A DNA stretch of 64,000 nucleotides, taken from Desulfogranum marinum. Its GTDB lineage: Bacteria > Desulfobacterota > Desulfobulbia > Desulfobulbales > Desulfobulbaceae. Where the stretch lies: the NCBI RefSeq assembly GCF_016918565.1, contig NZ_JAFFQD010000001.1, positions 124,001-188,000 on the forward strand, given 5' to 3'. Shown here in pieces: positions 8,267 to 17,046 of this stretch. Each line of letters begins with the position of its first letter. The stretch's first letter is position 1. Made by a program: the position numbers and the translations under genes. The notes under the pieces were generated by a model that made no database searches, was not told the origin of the DNA, and saw only the letters and a list, made by a program, of their open reading frames with translations.

Positions 8267-11140
8267 CTACCTCCTCGAACTGGTAACAAACTCTGCGGCT
8301 AACTCCGGCTTGAGGTATAAGGCAGCCAATTGCTTAAGTTCTCTTGTAGTTATTGACTGAAAGTCGTTAACAATAGAAAGCGGCCACTGCAGCTGTTGTG
8401 GATGTCTGCTGGAAAGTGCCATAACCGCATGTAGCCAATAGCTATTATTGCGCTGCATATCGCGAATAGAAGTCAGAGTTGGTTCCAGCGCCCGCTCAAG
8501 CTCCAGCTCTTCGACACCCTGCTTTCCCAACTCACCGGCTACCTCCTTGACCAACTCTGCCATGGCAAGGGCCTGGTCTGGAGAGACGGTCAATTTACTT
8601 TGTAACATCCCAAACCTTTGATGGGTCCGACTGGACTGATTGTACACAACCGGCGAGTAGGTCGCCCCCAGCTCTTCTCTGACCTTCAGGCGCAGGCGAT
8701 CACCAAGTACTGAAGCCAGCAGGTTCAATCTCCTTGTTCGTGCAATATCCCAAAAATCATCTGTCTGCCAAGCAACAGTAACAAGCGCCTTGTCAATGGA
8801 ACTGTTTACACGGTGCACAAATTCCTGCCCTTGGGGGAACAAAACCCTCGTGGGCTGGATCAGCGTATGCTCACTACGATTTTCCCGGCCAAAATAACGC
8901 TGCACCAGAGCCAAAGCGTTTTGCTGATCAATATCCCCGACAACGTTTATCTCTAAAGGCGCTGCAGAGAAAACCGGTTGCAGCCATTCAACCACCTGAT
9001 GCAGTTGAACATCCATCATTTGCGTACGGTTTGCCATGGTATAAAAAGGATTGTCACCGGTTAAAAATTTTGATCCGACCAGCTGTCCTTGCCCTTCAAC
9101 CGTGTTCTGTATCTGGTCAAACATTTTGCCTGCTCGTTCTCGACTTTTCTCAAAAGCTGTCTTACGAAACGCAGGATCATGAAGCTGGGTATATACTAGC
9201 TGCAGCAACATCTCAAACTCTTCGGCCAAACTTGTGCCGGTCAGCGAGAAACTCTCAGCTCCAACTTTAAAACCAAGCTCAACATTGGTCCCCGCAAAAA
9301 CTTGATTCAACTGTTCACGGGTCAAACCACCGACCCCACTCTCCCTGACCACACTTTCAGCAAGCCCAGCCATTCCTGGAGAGGGCTCGGATAATTTTCC
9401 CTGACCAAAATGAACAGCCACCTGCACCTGATGCCTCTGGTAAGGGGTTTTTTTAAAATTAATCCGTACCCCACCAGCCAGCTGGACCGTTTCCACACCA
9501 ATGGTGTCGTAACTTTTCCTTTCCTGCACTCTGCCAATGGTCACCGGCGATTGCAGATAGGGGAAATGCAGCCCTTGCTCATCTTTCCAGTCTAGTGCTG
9601 CAACCCGGCTTTGCTCAGCAAGCACTTTGAGTATCTGCTCTTCAGCCTGCTCCTCGTCACTGCCCAAATCGACTGTCCCAACTACCTGTATCAAGCGACG
9701 TTCTCTTTTCCAGAGACGAGCAAAAGCCTGTTCCGCATCATCAACCTTCATAGCCTCAAGCATAGGCTTGTATAGGGCGAGTTCCTGCGCGGGTGAGAGG
9801 ATAGCCTCGTTACTATTGAGCTTACGAATAATTTCAGCAGCAATTTTCGTACTGTTTCTGGTCTTTGCGGTTTGTTGTTGTTTTTTTAAATAGGCAAGTA
9901 TTTCTTTTTTTGCCCTCTCCAGTTCACTAACGGTAAAGCCGGATTCCATTGTCTGGCTAATGGCCTGCCGCAAAACAGATAGTCCTTCCCGCCAACGGCT
10001 ATTATCGGTTGAAGCAGTAACTGTGGCATACCCCAGAGTGTCAAGAAAAACACCTGAGTACACATCCGCACTGGTAAAAGGGCTGCCGGGTTTGCGGGCA
10101 ATTTTTTCCAATCGGTTGTTAAGTATAGATGCAGCCACATAGGCATGCAGCTGTTGCTCTTCCCAGGCTTTGGTGTTATCTGTGGATTGCTCGTTATATA
10201 CAGTGCCGTACGATATCCTGGTGTACCCTAACTCAGGCTCATGAAGATACAGTACATCTGTCCCTTTTTCCGCCACCCTGCCGAGCTCACTGCACTCTGG
10301 TTGGACACTTCCCGGGTTGAGCCCTGAAAAATGCTTTACAACCAGCTGCTCGGCATCGTGCACACGCATATCGCCAACGACCACGACCACCATATTTTCC
10401 GGCCGATACCATGCATCATAGTAGGTACGCAAATCCGCACTACCTGCCTGCAGCAGAACTTCCTCAATGCCTATGGGATCTCTTTGCGCTGCACGGGTTC
10501 CGGCAAACTCAAAATGCATTTGCTTTTTGCGCACCCTGGCAGCAACGGAATCGCGAGAGCGTTTCTCAGCTAAAATGATGCCTCGCTCCCTATTAACCTC
10601 TTCCTCCAGTAATAAAGCACCTCGAGCATAATCAGCCAAGACGAGGAGCCCCTCATCAACCATTTGCCGGTCCCCTTTGGGCAACAGCAGCTTATACACA
10701 GTTTCGTCAAATCCAGTATGCGCATTGGTATCTGCACCAAATCCCATGCCAATGGATTGAAAATATTCCACCAGCGTTCCCGGAGGATAATGGGTGGTCC
10801 CGTTGAACAGCATATGTTCAAGGTAATGAGCAAGTCCTCGTTGCTTTTCTGTTTCCTGAATCGATCCAGCCTGGACATTTAAATACATACCAACCCTGTT
10901 TTGGGGCTCATCATGGGCAAGTAATACATACCGCAGTCCATTATCAAGACGACCAAAGGTCAGATCAGGATCAGGTTGAAGATCACTCTTCTCATGGGGC
11001 CAGCTATTGGAAATACAAGGGGAAGTAGAGAGGATTTCTCTCTCGTTAAGGGATGCGCACCCGGAAAATAAAAATAAGCTGCACATGAGCAGCAAAAAAA
11101 CAGACCCCTGAGGGATGGTTAACCATCTTTTTTGCTTCAT
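8267..11140 (-). CDS. M16 zinc metalloprotease, predicted lipoprotein
   Basis: A 957-residue protein with lipoprotein signal LLMCSLFLFSGC, so the mature protein is probably lipidated at Cys and faces the periplasm. The zinc motif HxxEH is in RGLAHYLEHMLFNG. The downstream zinc ligand Glu is probably in the helix EEVNRERGIILAEKRSR. The rest follows the M16 pattern of four repeated lobes (two active-type, two degenerate), like PqqL and insulinase-type peptidases of about 930 residues. The start at 11140 is preferred over a codon at 11164 because GCAGGAGACATC gives a good ribosome-binding site and places the signal peptide at the start. Substrates are unknown; the family cuts small peptides. Confidence 0.9.
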   Translation of the reverse strand: MKQKRWLTIPQGSVFLLLMCSLFLFSGCASLNEREILSTSPCISNSWPHEKSDLQPDPDLTFGRLDNGLRYVLLAHDEPQNRVGMYLNVQAGSIQETEKQRGLAHYLEHMLFNGTTHYPPGTLVEYFQSIGMGFGADTNAHTGFDETVYKLLLPKGDRQMVDEGLLVLADYARGALLLEEEVNRERGIILAEKRSRDSVAARVRKKQMHFEFAGTRAAQRDPIGIEEVLLQAGSADLRTYYDAWYRPENMVVVVVGDMRVHDAEQLVVKHFSGLNPGSVQPECSELGRVAEKGTDVLYLHEPELGYTRISYGTVYNEQSTDNTKAWEEQQLHAYVAASILNNRLEKIARKPGSPFTSADVYSGVFLDTLGYATVTASTDNSRWREGLSVLRQAISQTMESGFTVSELERAKKEILAYLKKQQQTAKTRNSTKIAAEIIRKLNSNEAILSPAQELALYKPMLEAMKVDDAEQAFARLWKRERRLIQVVGTVDLGSDEEQAEEQILKVLAEQSRVAALDWKDEQGLHFPYLQSPVTIGRVQERKSYDTIGVETVQLAGGVRINFKKTPYQRHQVQVAVHFGQGKLSEPSPGMAGLAESVVRESGVGGLTREQLNQVFAGTNVELGFKVGAESFSLTGTSLAEEFEMLLQLVYTQLHDPAFRKTAFEKSRERAGKMFDQIQNTVEGQGQLVGSKFLTGDNPFYTMANRTQMMDVQLHQVVEWLQPVFSAAPLEINVVGDIDQQNALALVQRYFGRENRSEHTLIQPTRVLFPQGQEFVHRVNSSIDKALVTVAWQTDDFWDIARTRRLNLLASVLGDRLRLKVREELGATYSPVVYNQSSRTHQRFGMLQSKLTVSPDQALAMAELVKEVAGELGKQGVEELELERALEPTLTSIRDMQRNNSYWLHAVMALSSRHPQQLQWPLSIVNDFQSITTRELKQLAALYLKPELAAEFVTSSRR

Positions 11141-11556
11141 GATGTCTCCTGCTGGAAAAAACATTTTTTTGAGAATAGGAAAGGGTACTTTTTAATATTA
11201 GATTTTTCGAACAAGATCAGGTAAACCCCGATTGCGGGTGCCGATCTATTGCTTGACCGCAGCCATCTGTTCGTTGCCCAAAGAATACATAATTGGTAAT
11301 TTCAGCAACGCTCCACAATCTGTCCGTTCTGCATAGGGATGTATGTACGAAGTCGGGGCTTATCAGCTAATCGGTCAGTTTGTGAACATTTGGAGCACTG
11401 CTGAACAGTTACAGTTCGGGGTAGATTGACAGTTTATAGATATTCGCTGAATGGTTACCTAAATTGGCCATAACCAAGGAAACGAGCGACTCCGATGAAT
11501 TGAAAGATAAAGCCATAGCACAAATTGCTTCAACGTAATCACACCCACAGGATGAT
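11141..11556. other. Intergenic region holding dispersed-repeat copy 1
   Basis: No coding frame is convincing. The divergent promoters of the M16 gene and the SDR gene should lie here. A degenerate repeat shared with 14110-14254 and 60771-60866 fills 11311-11459. Confidence 0.6.
11311..11459 (+). repeat. Dispersed intergenic repeat, copy 1 (about 150 bp)
   Basis: It shares blocks in the same order with copy 2: CTCCACAATCTGTCCGTTC, GCATAGGGATGTAT, CACTGCTGAACAGTTACAG, GATTGACAGTTT and TTCGCTGAATG. By eye, identity to copy 2 is roughly three quarters. It shares GTCGGGGCTTATC, ATCGGTCAG and TTGTGAACATTT with copy 3. No open frame crosses it and no terminal repeats are clear. Confidence 0.75.
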
Positions 11557-12384
11557 ATGAATATTTCAGGTAAAAACAGCCTTGTTTTAGGAGCTTCCCG
11601 AGGAATAGGCCTGGCCATTGCCAAAGCACTTGCAGGCAAAGGGGCTTCCTTGGCTCTTCCCTGGTACGACTGGCCTGAAGATTCTGCTGCCATGTGTGCA
11701 CTCTTTCAGACCGATACCGAAAAACACATAACCATCGAAACAGATCTTCGCCAGAGCGGTGATGTCATTAAATTGGTCCAGCAAATAGAAAAACAGTTTG
11801 GCCGATTGGATATCCTGATCAATAATATCGAGCGAGGTGGAATGCCTGTCATCCATGGTGCCTATCATCGCTCGGTAAACGCAGGCCAGTGGCAACGGGA
11901 AATGGAGACAACATTGTATGCAAAATGGCAAATTTTTGAACACTGCCTCCCCTTACTGCAAAAAAGCGACAATGGTGCAGTGATTAATATTTCCTCCATC
12001 GCAGCACTTACCGGACGATCAGGCCCTGCAGGTCTTTTTTTTAATGACGGCTATGCAGCTGCCAACAGGGGGATACAGTCATTGACCCACACATGGGCCC
12101 GTAGATGTGCACCGAAAATCAGAGTCAACGAGATCATGCTCGGTTTTTTTGACACCCGACACGGGCCGGGAACGCGAGGCTGGAAAGAACTCAGCAAAGC
12201 CGAGCAGCAAGAGCTGCTGAACCATACTCTTGTCGGGCGAACAGGCAGGCCGGAAGAAGTAGTGGCAACTGTTCTCTATCTGCTTGAAAATGCTGATTAT
12301 ATGACAGGGGCAACCATCAGGCTGGATGGAGGATACATGCTCGGAGGAGAGGAAGTGCCGGAAATGCCGCCAGGCGTGATTTAA
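11557..12384 (+). CDS. SDR-family protein with altered catalytic motif
   Basis: A 275-residue Rossmann-fold protein of the short-chain dehydrogenase/reductase type. The nucleotide-binding loop is LGASRGIGLAIA and the catalytic-Ser region is INISSIAALTGRSG. The Tyr motif reads YAAAN where the family has YxxxK, so the usual active-site Lys is Asn. The NNAG motif reads NNIE. The C-terminal RLDGGYMLGG is typical of fatty-acid/sugar-type SDRs. The start follows AGGATG. Repeat copy 1 lies just upstream. It could be a non-catalytic binding protein, or an enzyme using another residue; the fold is sure, the reaction is not. Confidence 0.85.
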   Translation: MNISGKNSLVLGASRGIGLAIAKALAGKGASLALPWYDWPEDSAAMCALFQTDTEKHITIETDLRQSGDVIKLVQQIEKQFGRLDILINNIERGGMPVIHGAYHRSVNAGQWQREMETTLYAKWQIFEHCLPLLQKSDNGAVINISSIAALTGRSGPAGLFFNDGYAAANRGIQSLTHTWARRCAPKIRVNEIMLGFFDTRHGPGTRGWKELSKAEQQELLNHTLVGRTGRPEEVVATVLYLLENADYMTGATIRLDGGYMLGGEEVPEMPPGVI

Positions 12385-12463
12385 ATAAATGATGCTCTAA
12401 ATAATCACCTCGTCCAGCAACAGACGGCAAGGCTCCTTAACAAACGCTTTTAACCTGGATATT

Positions 12464-12718
12464 TTACATATCCAGAGCCCACTCTGGAATCCTATGCAGG
12501 ATATACTCGGTGAGTTTGGCTTTAGAGTCTTCATCGCTTTTGGTAATACCCACATCCTGCATCACCTCGTCATAGTCAAACCAACAAATTTCCTTGTTGC
12601 CCTGGTTATAAACGGTCAGGATACGATGATCAGGACGATGAATATCCTCCTCCTCTTGAATCGCCCCAACAAGTCTCGCGGCTTCATCATACGGTAAGAA
12701 ACGGACTTCTTCGCTCAT
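12464..12718 (-). CDS. Small acidic hypothetical protein
   Basis: An 84-residue soluble protein with many Glu and Asp, no signal peptide and no metal-binding Cys motif. The start at 12718 (MSEEVRFLPY) is chosen over an upstream codon at 12730 because GGAGG sits six bases before it. I do not recognise the family. A stretch such as ICWFDYDEVMQDVG suggests a folded domain, not a random frame. It lies downstream of rpmB on the same strand, separated from it by a strong terminator, so it is probably transcribed independently. Confidence 0.6.
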   Translation of the reverse strand: MSEEVRFLPYDEAARLVGAIQEEEDIHRPDHRILTVYNQGNKEICWFDYDEVMQDVGITKSDEDSKAKLTEYILHRIPEWALDM

Positions 12719-12774
12719 GAGGACCTCCATACATATTCAAAACGGTCAGTACATCAATACGGCACAGGTGCCAA

Positions 12775-12807
12775 TAAAAAAAGGCGAGAAGAGTAACTCC
12801 ACTCGCC
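12775..12807 (-). terminator. Intrinsic terminator of rpmB
   Basis: On the minus strand GGCGAG (12807-12802) pairs with CTCGCC (12788-12783), followed by a run of seven T. It ends the rpmB transcript 24 bases after its stop. Confidence 0.8.
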
Positions 12808-12830
12808 CTACAATACAAAGGCTTTACTAA

Positions 12831-13025
12831 TCAAGCAGGTTTAACGACAGCACCAGATCTGATACATCGGGTACAGGCATTAATACGTACGGTGCTGCCA
12901 TCTTTGGTGACAGTTCTTACCCTCTGCAAATTAGGAAGCCAGCGACGACGGGTTTTGTTATGGGCATGACTAACATTATTGCCTGTAACAGGACCTTTGC
13001 CACAAATTTCACATACACGGGCCAT
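12831..13025 (-). CDS. rpmB: Ribosomal protein bL28
   Basis: A 64-residue large-subunit ribosomal protein. It opens with the typical [12 protein letters not shown] and contains [16 protein letters not shown]. The pairs CEIC and CTRC form a zinc-ribbon-like site, so this is the Cys-containing version. The start follows TAGGAG. It is a single-gene unit with its own terminator, divergent from the Trm5-like gene. Confidence 0.97.
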   Translation of the reverse strand: MARVCEICGKGPVTGNNVSHAHNKTRRRWLPNLQRVRTVTKDGSTVRINACTRCIRSGAVVKPA

Positions 13026-13067
13026 GATATATTCTCCTAAATCAGGTGTTCAAATTTCACAAACTTT

Positions 13068-13097
13068 TTATAATAACGGCATTACTTAAAAATGCAA
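13068..13097 (-). promoter_or_regulatory. Candidate sigma-70 promoter of rpmB
   Basis: On the minus strand TTGCAT (13097-13092) and TTATAA (13073-13068) are 18 bases apart, about 45 bp before the rpmB start. The boxes are plausible, not perfect. Confidence 0.4.
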
Positions 13098-13108
13098 GAG
13101 AATTCACC

Positions 13109-13936
13109 ATGCAAATAAAAGAAGTATTAGGCAGATTGCTCACAGACACAGAAATGGAGGCCATGATATGGAGCTACGACCGCATCGGGGACATTCTCAT
13201 AACTATCATCCCTGAATCACTGAAAAAAAAAGAAAGCCTGATAGGAGAAGCTTTACTCCGGGCCCATCCTACCATTCGGGTGATCGGCAAACGGACAGGT
13301 ATACACCAGGGAGAATTTAGAACACGTGGGCTGCAAATAATTGCCGGTGAAAACCGTAAAGAGACACTGCACAAAGAAAACGGTATCCTGCTTTACCTGA
13401 ACCCGGAAACAGTTTACTACTCAGTCCGAATGGCCGGAGAACGCCTGCGCCTGGCAAATCTGATCCAACCGGAAGAACGAATAGCTGTATTGTGCTCTGG
13501 TGTGGGGCCGTTTCCCCTGACCATGGCAAAACACAGCAAGGCCCGATTGATTGTCGGCATAGAAAAAAACCCTGTGGCTCACAGCTTTGCCCTCAAAAAT
13601 ATACAGCTAAACAAAATGAAAAAGAGGGTTCGTTTTTACCGGGGAGACGCAACTCAGATCCTGCCGGCATTGCCCCGGCAATTTGACCGTATTGTCACAG
13701 TCCTACCTACAGCCGACCCCTCCATGTTTGTCAACTTGTGCCTTCCATCATTGGCGGCCAAAGGAACGCTGCACCACTATGCCATGGTCAACCAGGGCGA
13801 CAAGCAGACGGTAAAAAAACAAATCATCCGCACATGCAATGAACATGCAAAAAAAATCTCAACTATCACAAGCCACCGTTGCGGGCACTGCGGCCCACGA
13901 ACCGATCGTTTCTGTTTTACGGTCCGGTTCTCATAA
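13109..13936 (+). CDS. Trm5-like class I SAM methyltransferase (archaeal type)
   Basis: A 275-residue protein that resembles archaeal Trm5, which methylates N1 of G37 in tRNA. The N-terminal part has YDRIGDILI and HKENGI. Then VYYSVRMAGERLRLANL matches the Trm5 Arg-rich segment, LCSGVGPFPL is the SAM-binding motif I, and VGIEKNP is motif II. Where Trm5 has NLP, this protein has VLP (RIVTVLPTADP), so a key Asn is missing. The tail RCGHCGPRTDRFCF carries two Cys. The start ATG at 13109 is chosen because the upstream frame overlaps the rpmB promoter; its ribosome-binding site is weak. Bacteria normally use TrmD for this job, so the true substrate is open. Confidence 0.8.
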   Translation: MQIKEVLGRLLTDTEMEAMIWSYDRIGDILITIIPESLKKKESLIGEALLRAHPTIRVIGKRTGIHQGEFRTRGLQIIAGENRKETLHKENGILLYLNPETVYYSVRMAGERLRLANLIQPEERIAVLCSGVGPFPLTMAKHSKARLIVGIEKNPVAHSFALKNIQLNKMKKRVRFYRGDATQILPALPRQFDRIVTVLPTADPSMFVNLCLPSLAAKGTLHHYAMVNQGDKQTVKKQIIRTCNEHAKKISTITSHRCGHCGPRTDRFCFTVRFS

Positions 13937-14301
13937 CCAAGACATCAACCAATTTATTGTTCGAAGCTTGACGGTCAAGGTGTCCTATCAGGACTTGACC
14001 ATATCCCACTTTGTAGGGTATCATCCGCTGCAAATAATAAAAAAATTGCACTCATTTAACATGTACTTTATAGAGAGATCGCTCGTAACTGTTCAACAGC
14101 ACCCCAACTCTCCACGATCTGCCCGCTCAGCATACAGATGTATCGAAGCCGGAGAACACCCGCTAAACTGTTAACTTTGTCGATATTTAGGCGCTGCTAA
14201 ACAGTTGTAGTTCGCCATCGATTGACAGTTCTTTGATCTTCGCTGAATGATTCTGATCGCTCTTCCCAGTAAATAATGCTCAATTCGCTCAAAGGAAAAA
14301 C
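13937..14301. other. Intergenic region with a hairpin and dispersed-repeat copy 2
   Basis: At 13973-14000 GGTCAAG...TCC faces GGACTTGACC, an imperfect hairpin that may end the Trm5-like transcript, though no T-run follows. Repeat copy 2 lies at 14110-14254. Nothing else is evident. Confidence 0.5.
14110..14254 (+). repeat. Dispersed intergenic repeat, copy 2
   Basis: Same block order as copy 1: CTCCACGATCTGCCCGCTC, GCATACAGATGTATCGAAG, GCTGCTAAACAGTTGTAG, GATTGACAGTTC and TTCGCTGAATG. It lies on the same strand and also just upstream of a plus-strand gene (the TPR protein). Confidence 0.75.
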
Positions 14302-14880
14302 ATGTCCCAAAAAGGTTCACAGGTAAAAAAGCAAACACTTTACATCAGCATTGCCACGTCCTTGCTCATCGGGTTTGTATGCGGCGTACTGTACAGTGCC
14401 CTGCAAACACCTTCTTTAATGTCGACAGAGGAACACACCCACGATCAAGCAACAGCGGCCATAGAATCTCTTGAACAACAAACCAGCAACAATCCGGATG
14501 ACAGGGAGGCATGGGTTAATCTTGGTCACGCCTATTTCGATTCCGATCAGCCAAGCAACGCAATCAAAGCGTACAGAAAAGCTCTTGAGCTTATGCCCGG
14601 AGATATGAACGTCATGACCGATCTTGGCGTCATGTACCGGCGTAACAAGCAACCAAAGGAGGCCATTGCCATCTTTGACAAAGTGTTGCAGCAGGACCCG
14701 AACCATGAGCAAGCTCGTTTTAACAAAGGGGTTGTCCTGCTTAGTGACCTTGATGACAGGAAAGCTGCGATTGTCGAATGGAAAAAGCTCGTCGTTATTA
14801 ATCCTCTTGCCGCGACACCCTCCGGCACTACGGTCAAAGAACTCATCCTGCAACTGGAAAATCAAGCCCAAGAACCCTAA
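14302..14880 (+). CDS. Membrane-anchored tetratricopeptide-repeat protein
   Basis: A 192-residue protein with one N-terminal membrane helix (about residues 14-34, IATSLLIGFVCGVLYSAL) and three TPR motifs between about 50 and 160, for example AWVNLGHAYFDSDQPSNAI and VMTDLGVMYRRNKQPKEAI. It resembles CcmI/NrfG-type TPR proteins, but no cytochrome maturation gene is near. The start follows AAAGGAAAAAC. The TPR region probably faces the periplasm and binds a partner protein that cannot be named from here. Confidence 0.85.
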   Translation: MSQKGSQVKKQTLYISIATSLLIGFVCGVLYSALQTPSLMSTEEHTHDQATAAIESLEQQTSNNPDDREAWVNLGHAYFDSDQPSNAIKAYRKALELMPGDMNVMTDLGVMYRRNKQPKEAIAIFDKVLQQDPNHEQARFNKGVVLLSDLDDRKAAIVEWKKLVVINPLAATPSGTTVKELILQLENQAQEP

Positions 14881-14906
14881 AAGCAGCTACGCTGTTCACA
14901 CCCCAT

Positions 14907-14955
14907 GTTAAAGCGGGAAACGAAGTAAACAATCATCTTTGTTTGCCGCTTTAAC
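14907..14955 (+). terminator. Hairpin, possible terminator of the TPR gene
   Basis: GTTAAAGCGGGAAAC (14907-14921) pairs with GTTTGCCGCTTTAAC (14941-14955), 15-base arms with one mismatch. Only a weak T stretch (ACTTTATC) follows, so termination is likely but not certain. Confidence 0.55.
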
Positions 14956-15078
14956 ACTTTATCAGCATCCGATTTACTTACTTACAGTTACTCTTGGCAC
15001 CCTCTTTTGCAACTCCATAAGCACTTACAGGCGCAACAATACCATACCCCTTTTCACCTCTCTTAAAATTGTTCGCTC

Positions 15079-15107
15079 TTGACAGCTATTTTCATCGTCT
15101 ATATAGT
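15079..15107 (+). promoter_or_regulatory. Sigma-70 promoter of the ilvB-ilvN-psd operon
   Basis: A perfect -35 box TTGACA (15079-15084), a 17-base spacer and TATAGT as -10 (15102-15107). Transcription should start near 15114. Confidence 0.85.
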
Positions 15108-15249
15108 CAATGGTTCTCTGTTATCAAAGGTAGAGAAAAGGTAAACACAGATATATATTCTGCGTTTCCAAGGTAGTCGCTTCATCCACTGGTGATGTTA
15201 CATAACCGCACCCTGCAGGCAACAAGCAACCCACAGCAAAGAGGAAAAA

Positions 15250-16950
15250 ATGAGTAAAATAACAGGCTCTCAGGCAATCATACAATGTCTGAAGGAAGAG
15301 GGCGTTGATCTAGTCTTTGGGTATCCAGGTGGTGCTGTTATTGAACTCTATGATGAACTGTGCAAGACTGATATCAAACATGTACTGGTTCGTCATGAAC
15401 AGGGAGCGGTACATGCTGCAGACGGATTTGCCAGGGCTACGGGCAAAGTAGGCGTTTCCATACTCACCTCCGGACCTGGCGCAACCAACGGGGTCACAGC
15501 CATTGCCACTGCTTACTGTGACTCTATCCCGCTGGTTGTCCTCACCGGTCAAGTACCCCGAGCACTTATTGGTAACGATGCCTTTCAGGAGGTTGATATT
15601 GTCGGCATCACCCGCCCCTGTACCAAACATAATTATTTAGTCAATGACCCGGAACAACTGGTTCCCACCCTGCGGGAAGCCTTTTACCTGGCAGCGTCAG
15701 GACGTCCCGGCCCGGTACTGGTCGATCTCCCAAAAGATGTGATAGGCTCATTGATTACGTATCCGAAAAAAGAGCAACCAAAAATGCAGACCTACCAGCC
15801 CAATGTGGAGCCGCATCCCGGCCAGGTGGAAAAAGCATGTAAAGCCTGTCTCAACGCCAAAAAACCGGTACTCTATGTTGGAGGTGGGGTTATCCTCGCC
15901 AATGGTAGCAAAGAATTAACGCAATTTGCCAGAAAGCTCAATATTCCGGTTACCATGACCCTTATGGGACTTGGCGCCTTTCCAGGGACCGACCCCCTCT
16001 CTTTAGGTATGCTGGGCATGCATGGTACTTATGCTGCAAATATGGCCGTTGCAAAAAGTGACCTGCTCATTGCCGTTGGCTCACGATTTGACGATCGGGT
16101 TACCGGAAAACTCGAAGCCTTTGCCCCCAATGCGGAAATAATCCATATAGATATCGACCCCACCTCGATTAGTAAAAATGTTGATGTCGACATTCCCATT
16201 GTTGCTGACTGCAAGCAGGCATTGCAGGCAATGAACAGCTGGTTTGAGAGCCATAATGCATTTGATGCGGACACCTTTGCCGCTGGAAATCAACCCTGGG
16301 TTGACAGAGTTTTAGAATGGGACAAGAAGCATCCCCTTTGCTACCACGAAGAAGGTGACATAATCAAACCCCAATTCGTGATTGAAAAAATTAACGAGCT
16401 TACCGGCGGTGATGCCATTATCACAACCGAGGTGGGTCAGAACCAGATGTGGACGGCTCAGTTCTATAAATTTAACCATCCCCGTCGCCTCCTCACTTCC
16501 GGAGGATTAGGCACCATGGGATATGGGCTTCCTGCCGCCATTGGCGCACAATTTGCCTTCCCGGATAAACCGGTGTTTGACATTGCCGGTGATGGCTCTA
16601 TCCAGATGAACATCCAAGAGCTGGCAACGGCAAAACAATATAACATGCCTGTGAAAGTAGCCATTTTAAACAATCAGTACCTTGGAATGGTCAGGCAATG
16701 GCAGGAACTCTTTTACAACCGGCATTATGCATCAACCGTAATGGACCATGCACCGGACTTTGTTGAACTGGCTAAGGCCTATGGTGCCGTCGGCCTGAGA
16801 GCAAAAATAAAAAGCGAGGTGGAGCCGGTAATAAAAGAAGCTCTGAGTACCAACAATGTGGTTGTCATGGATTTCTCGGTCAGCCGTGAAGAGGGGGTAT
16901 TCCCTATGGTTCCTGCTGGAAAGCCCACCACAGAAATGCTTTTGGTATAA
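15250..16950 (+). CDS. ilvB: Acetolactate synthase, large catalytic subunit
   Basis: A 566-residue ThDP enzyme that condenses two pyruvates, or pyruvate and 2-oxobutyrate, in valine, leucine and isoleucine synthesis. The catalytic Glu50 is in VRHEQGAVHAADGFAR. The central domain has the FAD-site stretch FPGTDPLSLGMLGMHG. The ThDP/Mg motif is GDGSIQMNIQELATAKQYN, ending LNNQYLGMVRQWQ. Length is normal. The start follows AGAGGAAAAA, and the strong promoter upstream fits an anabolic operon. Its regulatory subunit follows 96 bp later. Confidence 0.97.
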   Translation: MSKITGSQAIIQCLKEEGVDLVFGYPGGAVIELYDELCKTDIKHVLVRHEQGAVHAADGFARATGKVGVSILTSGPGATNGVTAIATAYCDSIPLVVLTGQVPRALIGNDAFQEVDIVGITRPCTKHNYLVNDPEQLVPTLREAFYLAASGRPGPVLVDLPKDVIGSLITYPKKEQPKMQTYQPNVEPHPGQVEKACKACLNAKKPVLYVGGGVILANGSKELTQFARKLNIPVTMTLMGLGAFPGTDPLSLGMLGMHGTYAANMAVAKSDLLIAVGSRFDDRVTGKLEAFAPNAEIIHIDIDPTSISKNVDVDIPIVADCKQALQAMNSWFESHNAFDADTFAAGNQPWVDRVLEWDKKHPLCYHEEGDIIKPQFVIEKINELTGGDAIITTEVGQNQMWTAQFYKFNHPRRLLTSGGLGTMGYGLPAAIGAQFAFPDKPVFDIAGDGSIQMNIQELATAKQYNMPVKVAILNNQYLGMVRQWQELFYNRHYASTVMDHAPDFVELAKAYGAVGLRAKIKSEVEPVIKEALSTNNVVVMDFSVSREEGVFPMVPAGKPTTEMLLV

Positions 16951-17046
16951 TAAATAAGCAATCCTGCAGCTCAGCAAGCCGCTTGTGCATTATCGCAGGT
17001 AGAACTGCAACTACAGTGTCAAGAATCAACAAGGAGCAACACCCTA

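Larger units (their letters stand above)
14881..15249. other. Intergenic region: terminator hairpin, then the ilvB promoter and leader
   Basis: It holds the hairpin at 14907-14955 and the promoter at 15079-15107. The untranslated leader before ilvB is about 135 bases. I found no T-box, attenuator hairpin with T-run, or branched-chain-rich leader peptide in it. Confidence 0.6.

Noticed and set aside
15192-15254. Short frame before ilvB as a possible attenuation leader peptide
   Set aside because: It has few Ile, Val or Leu codons and no terminator hairpin with a T-run follows it.
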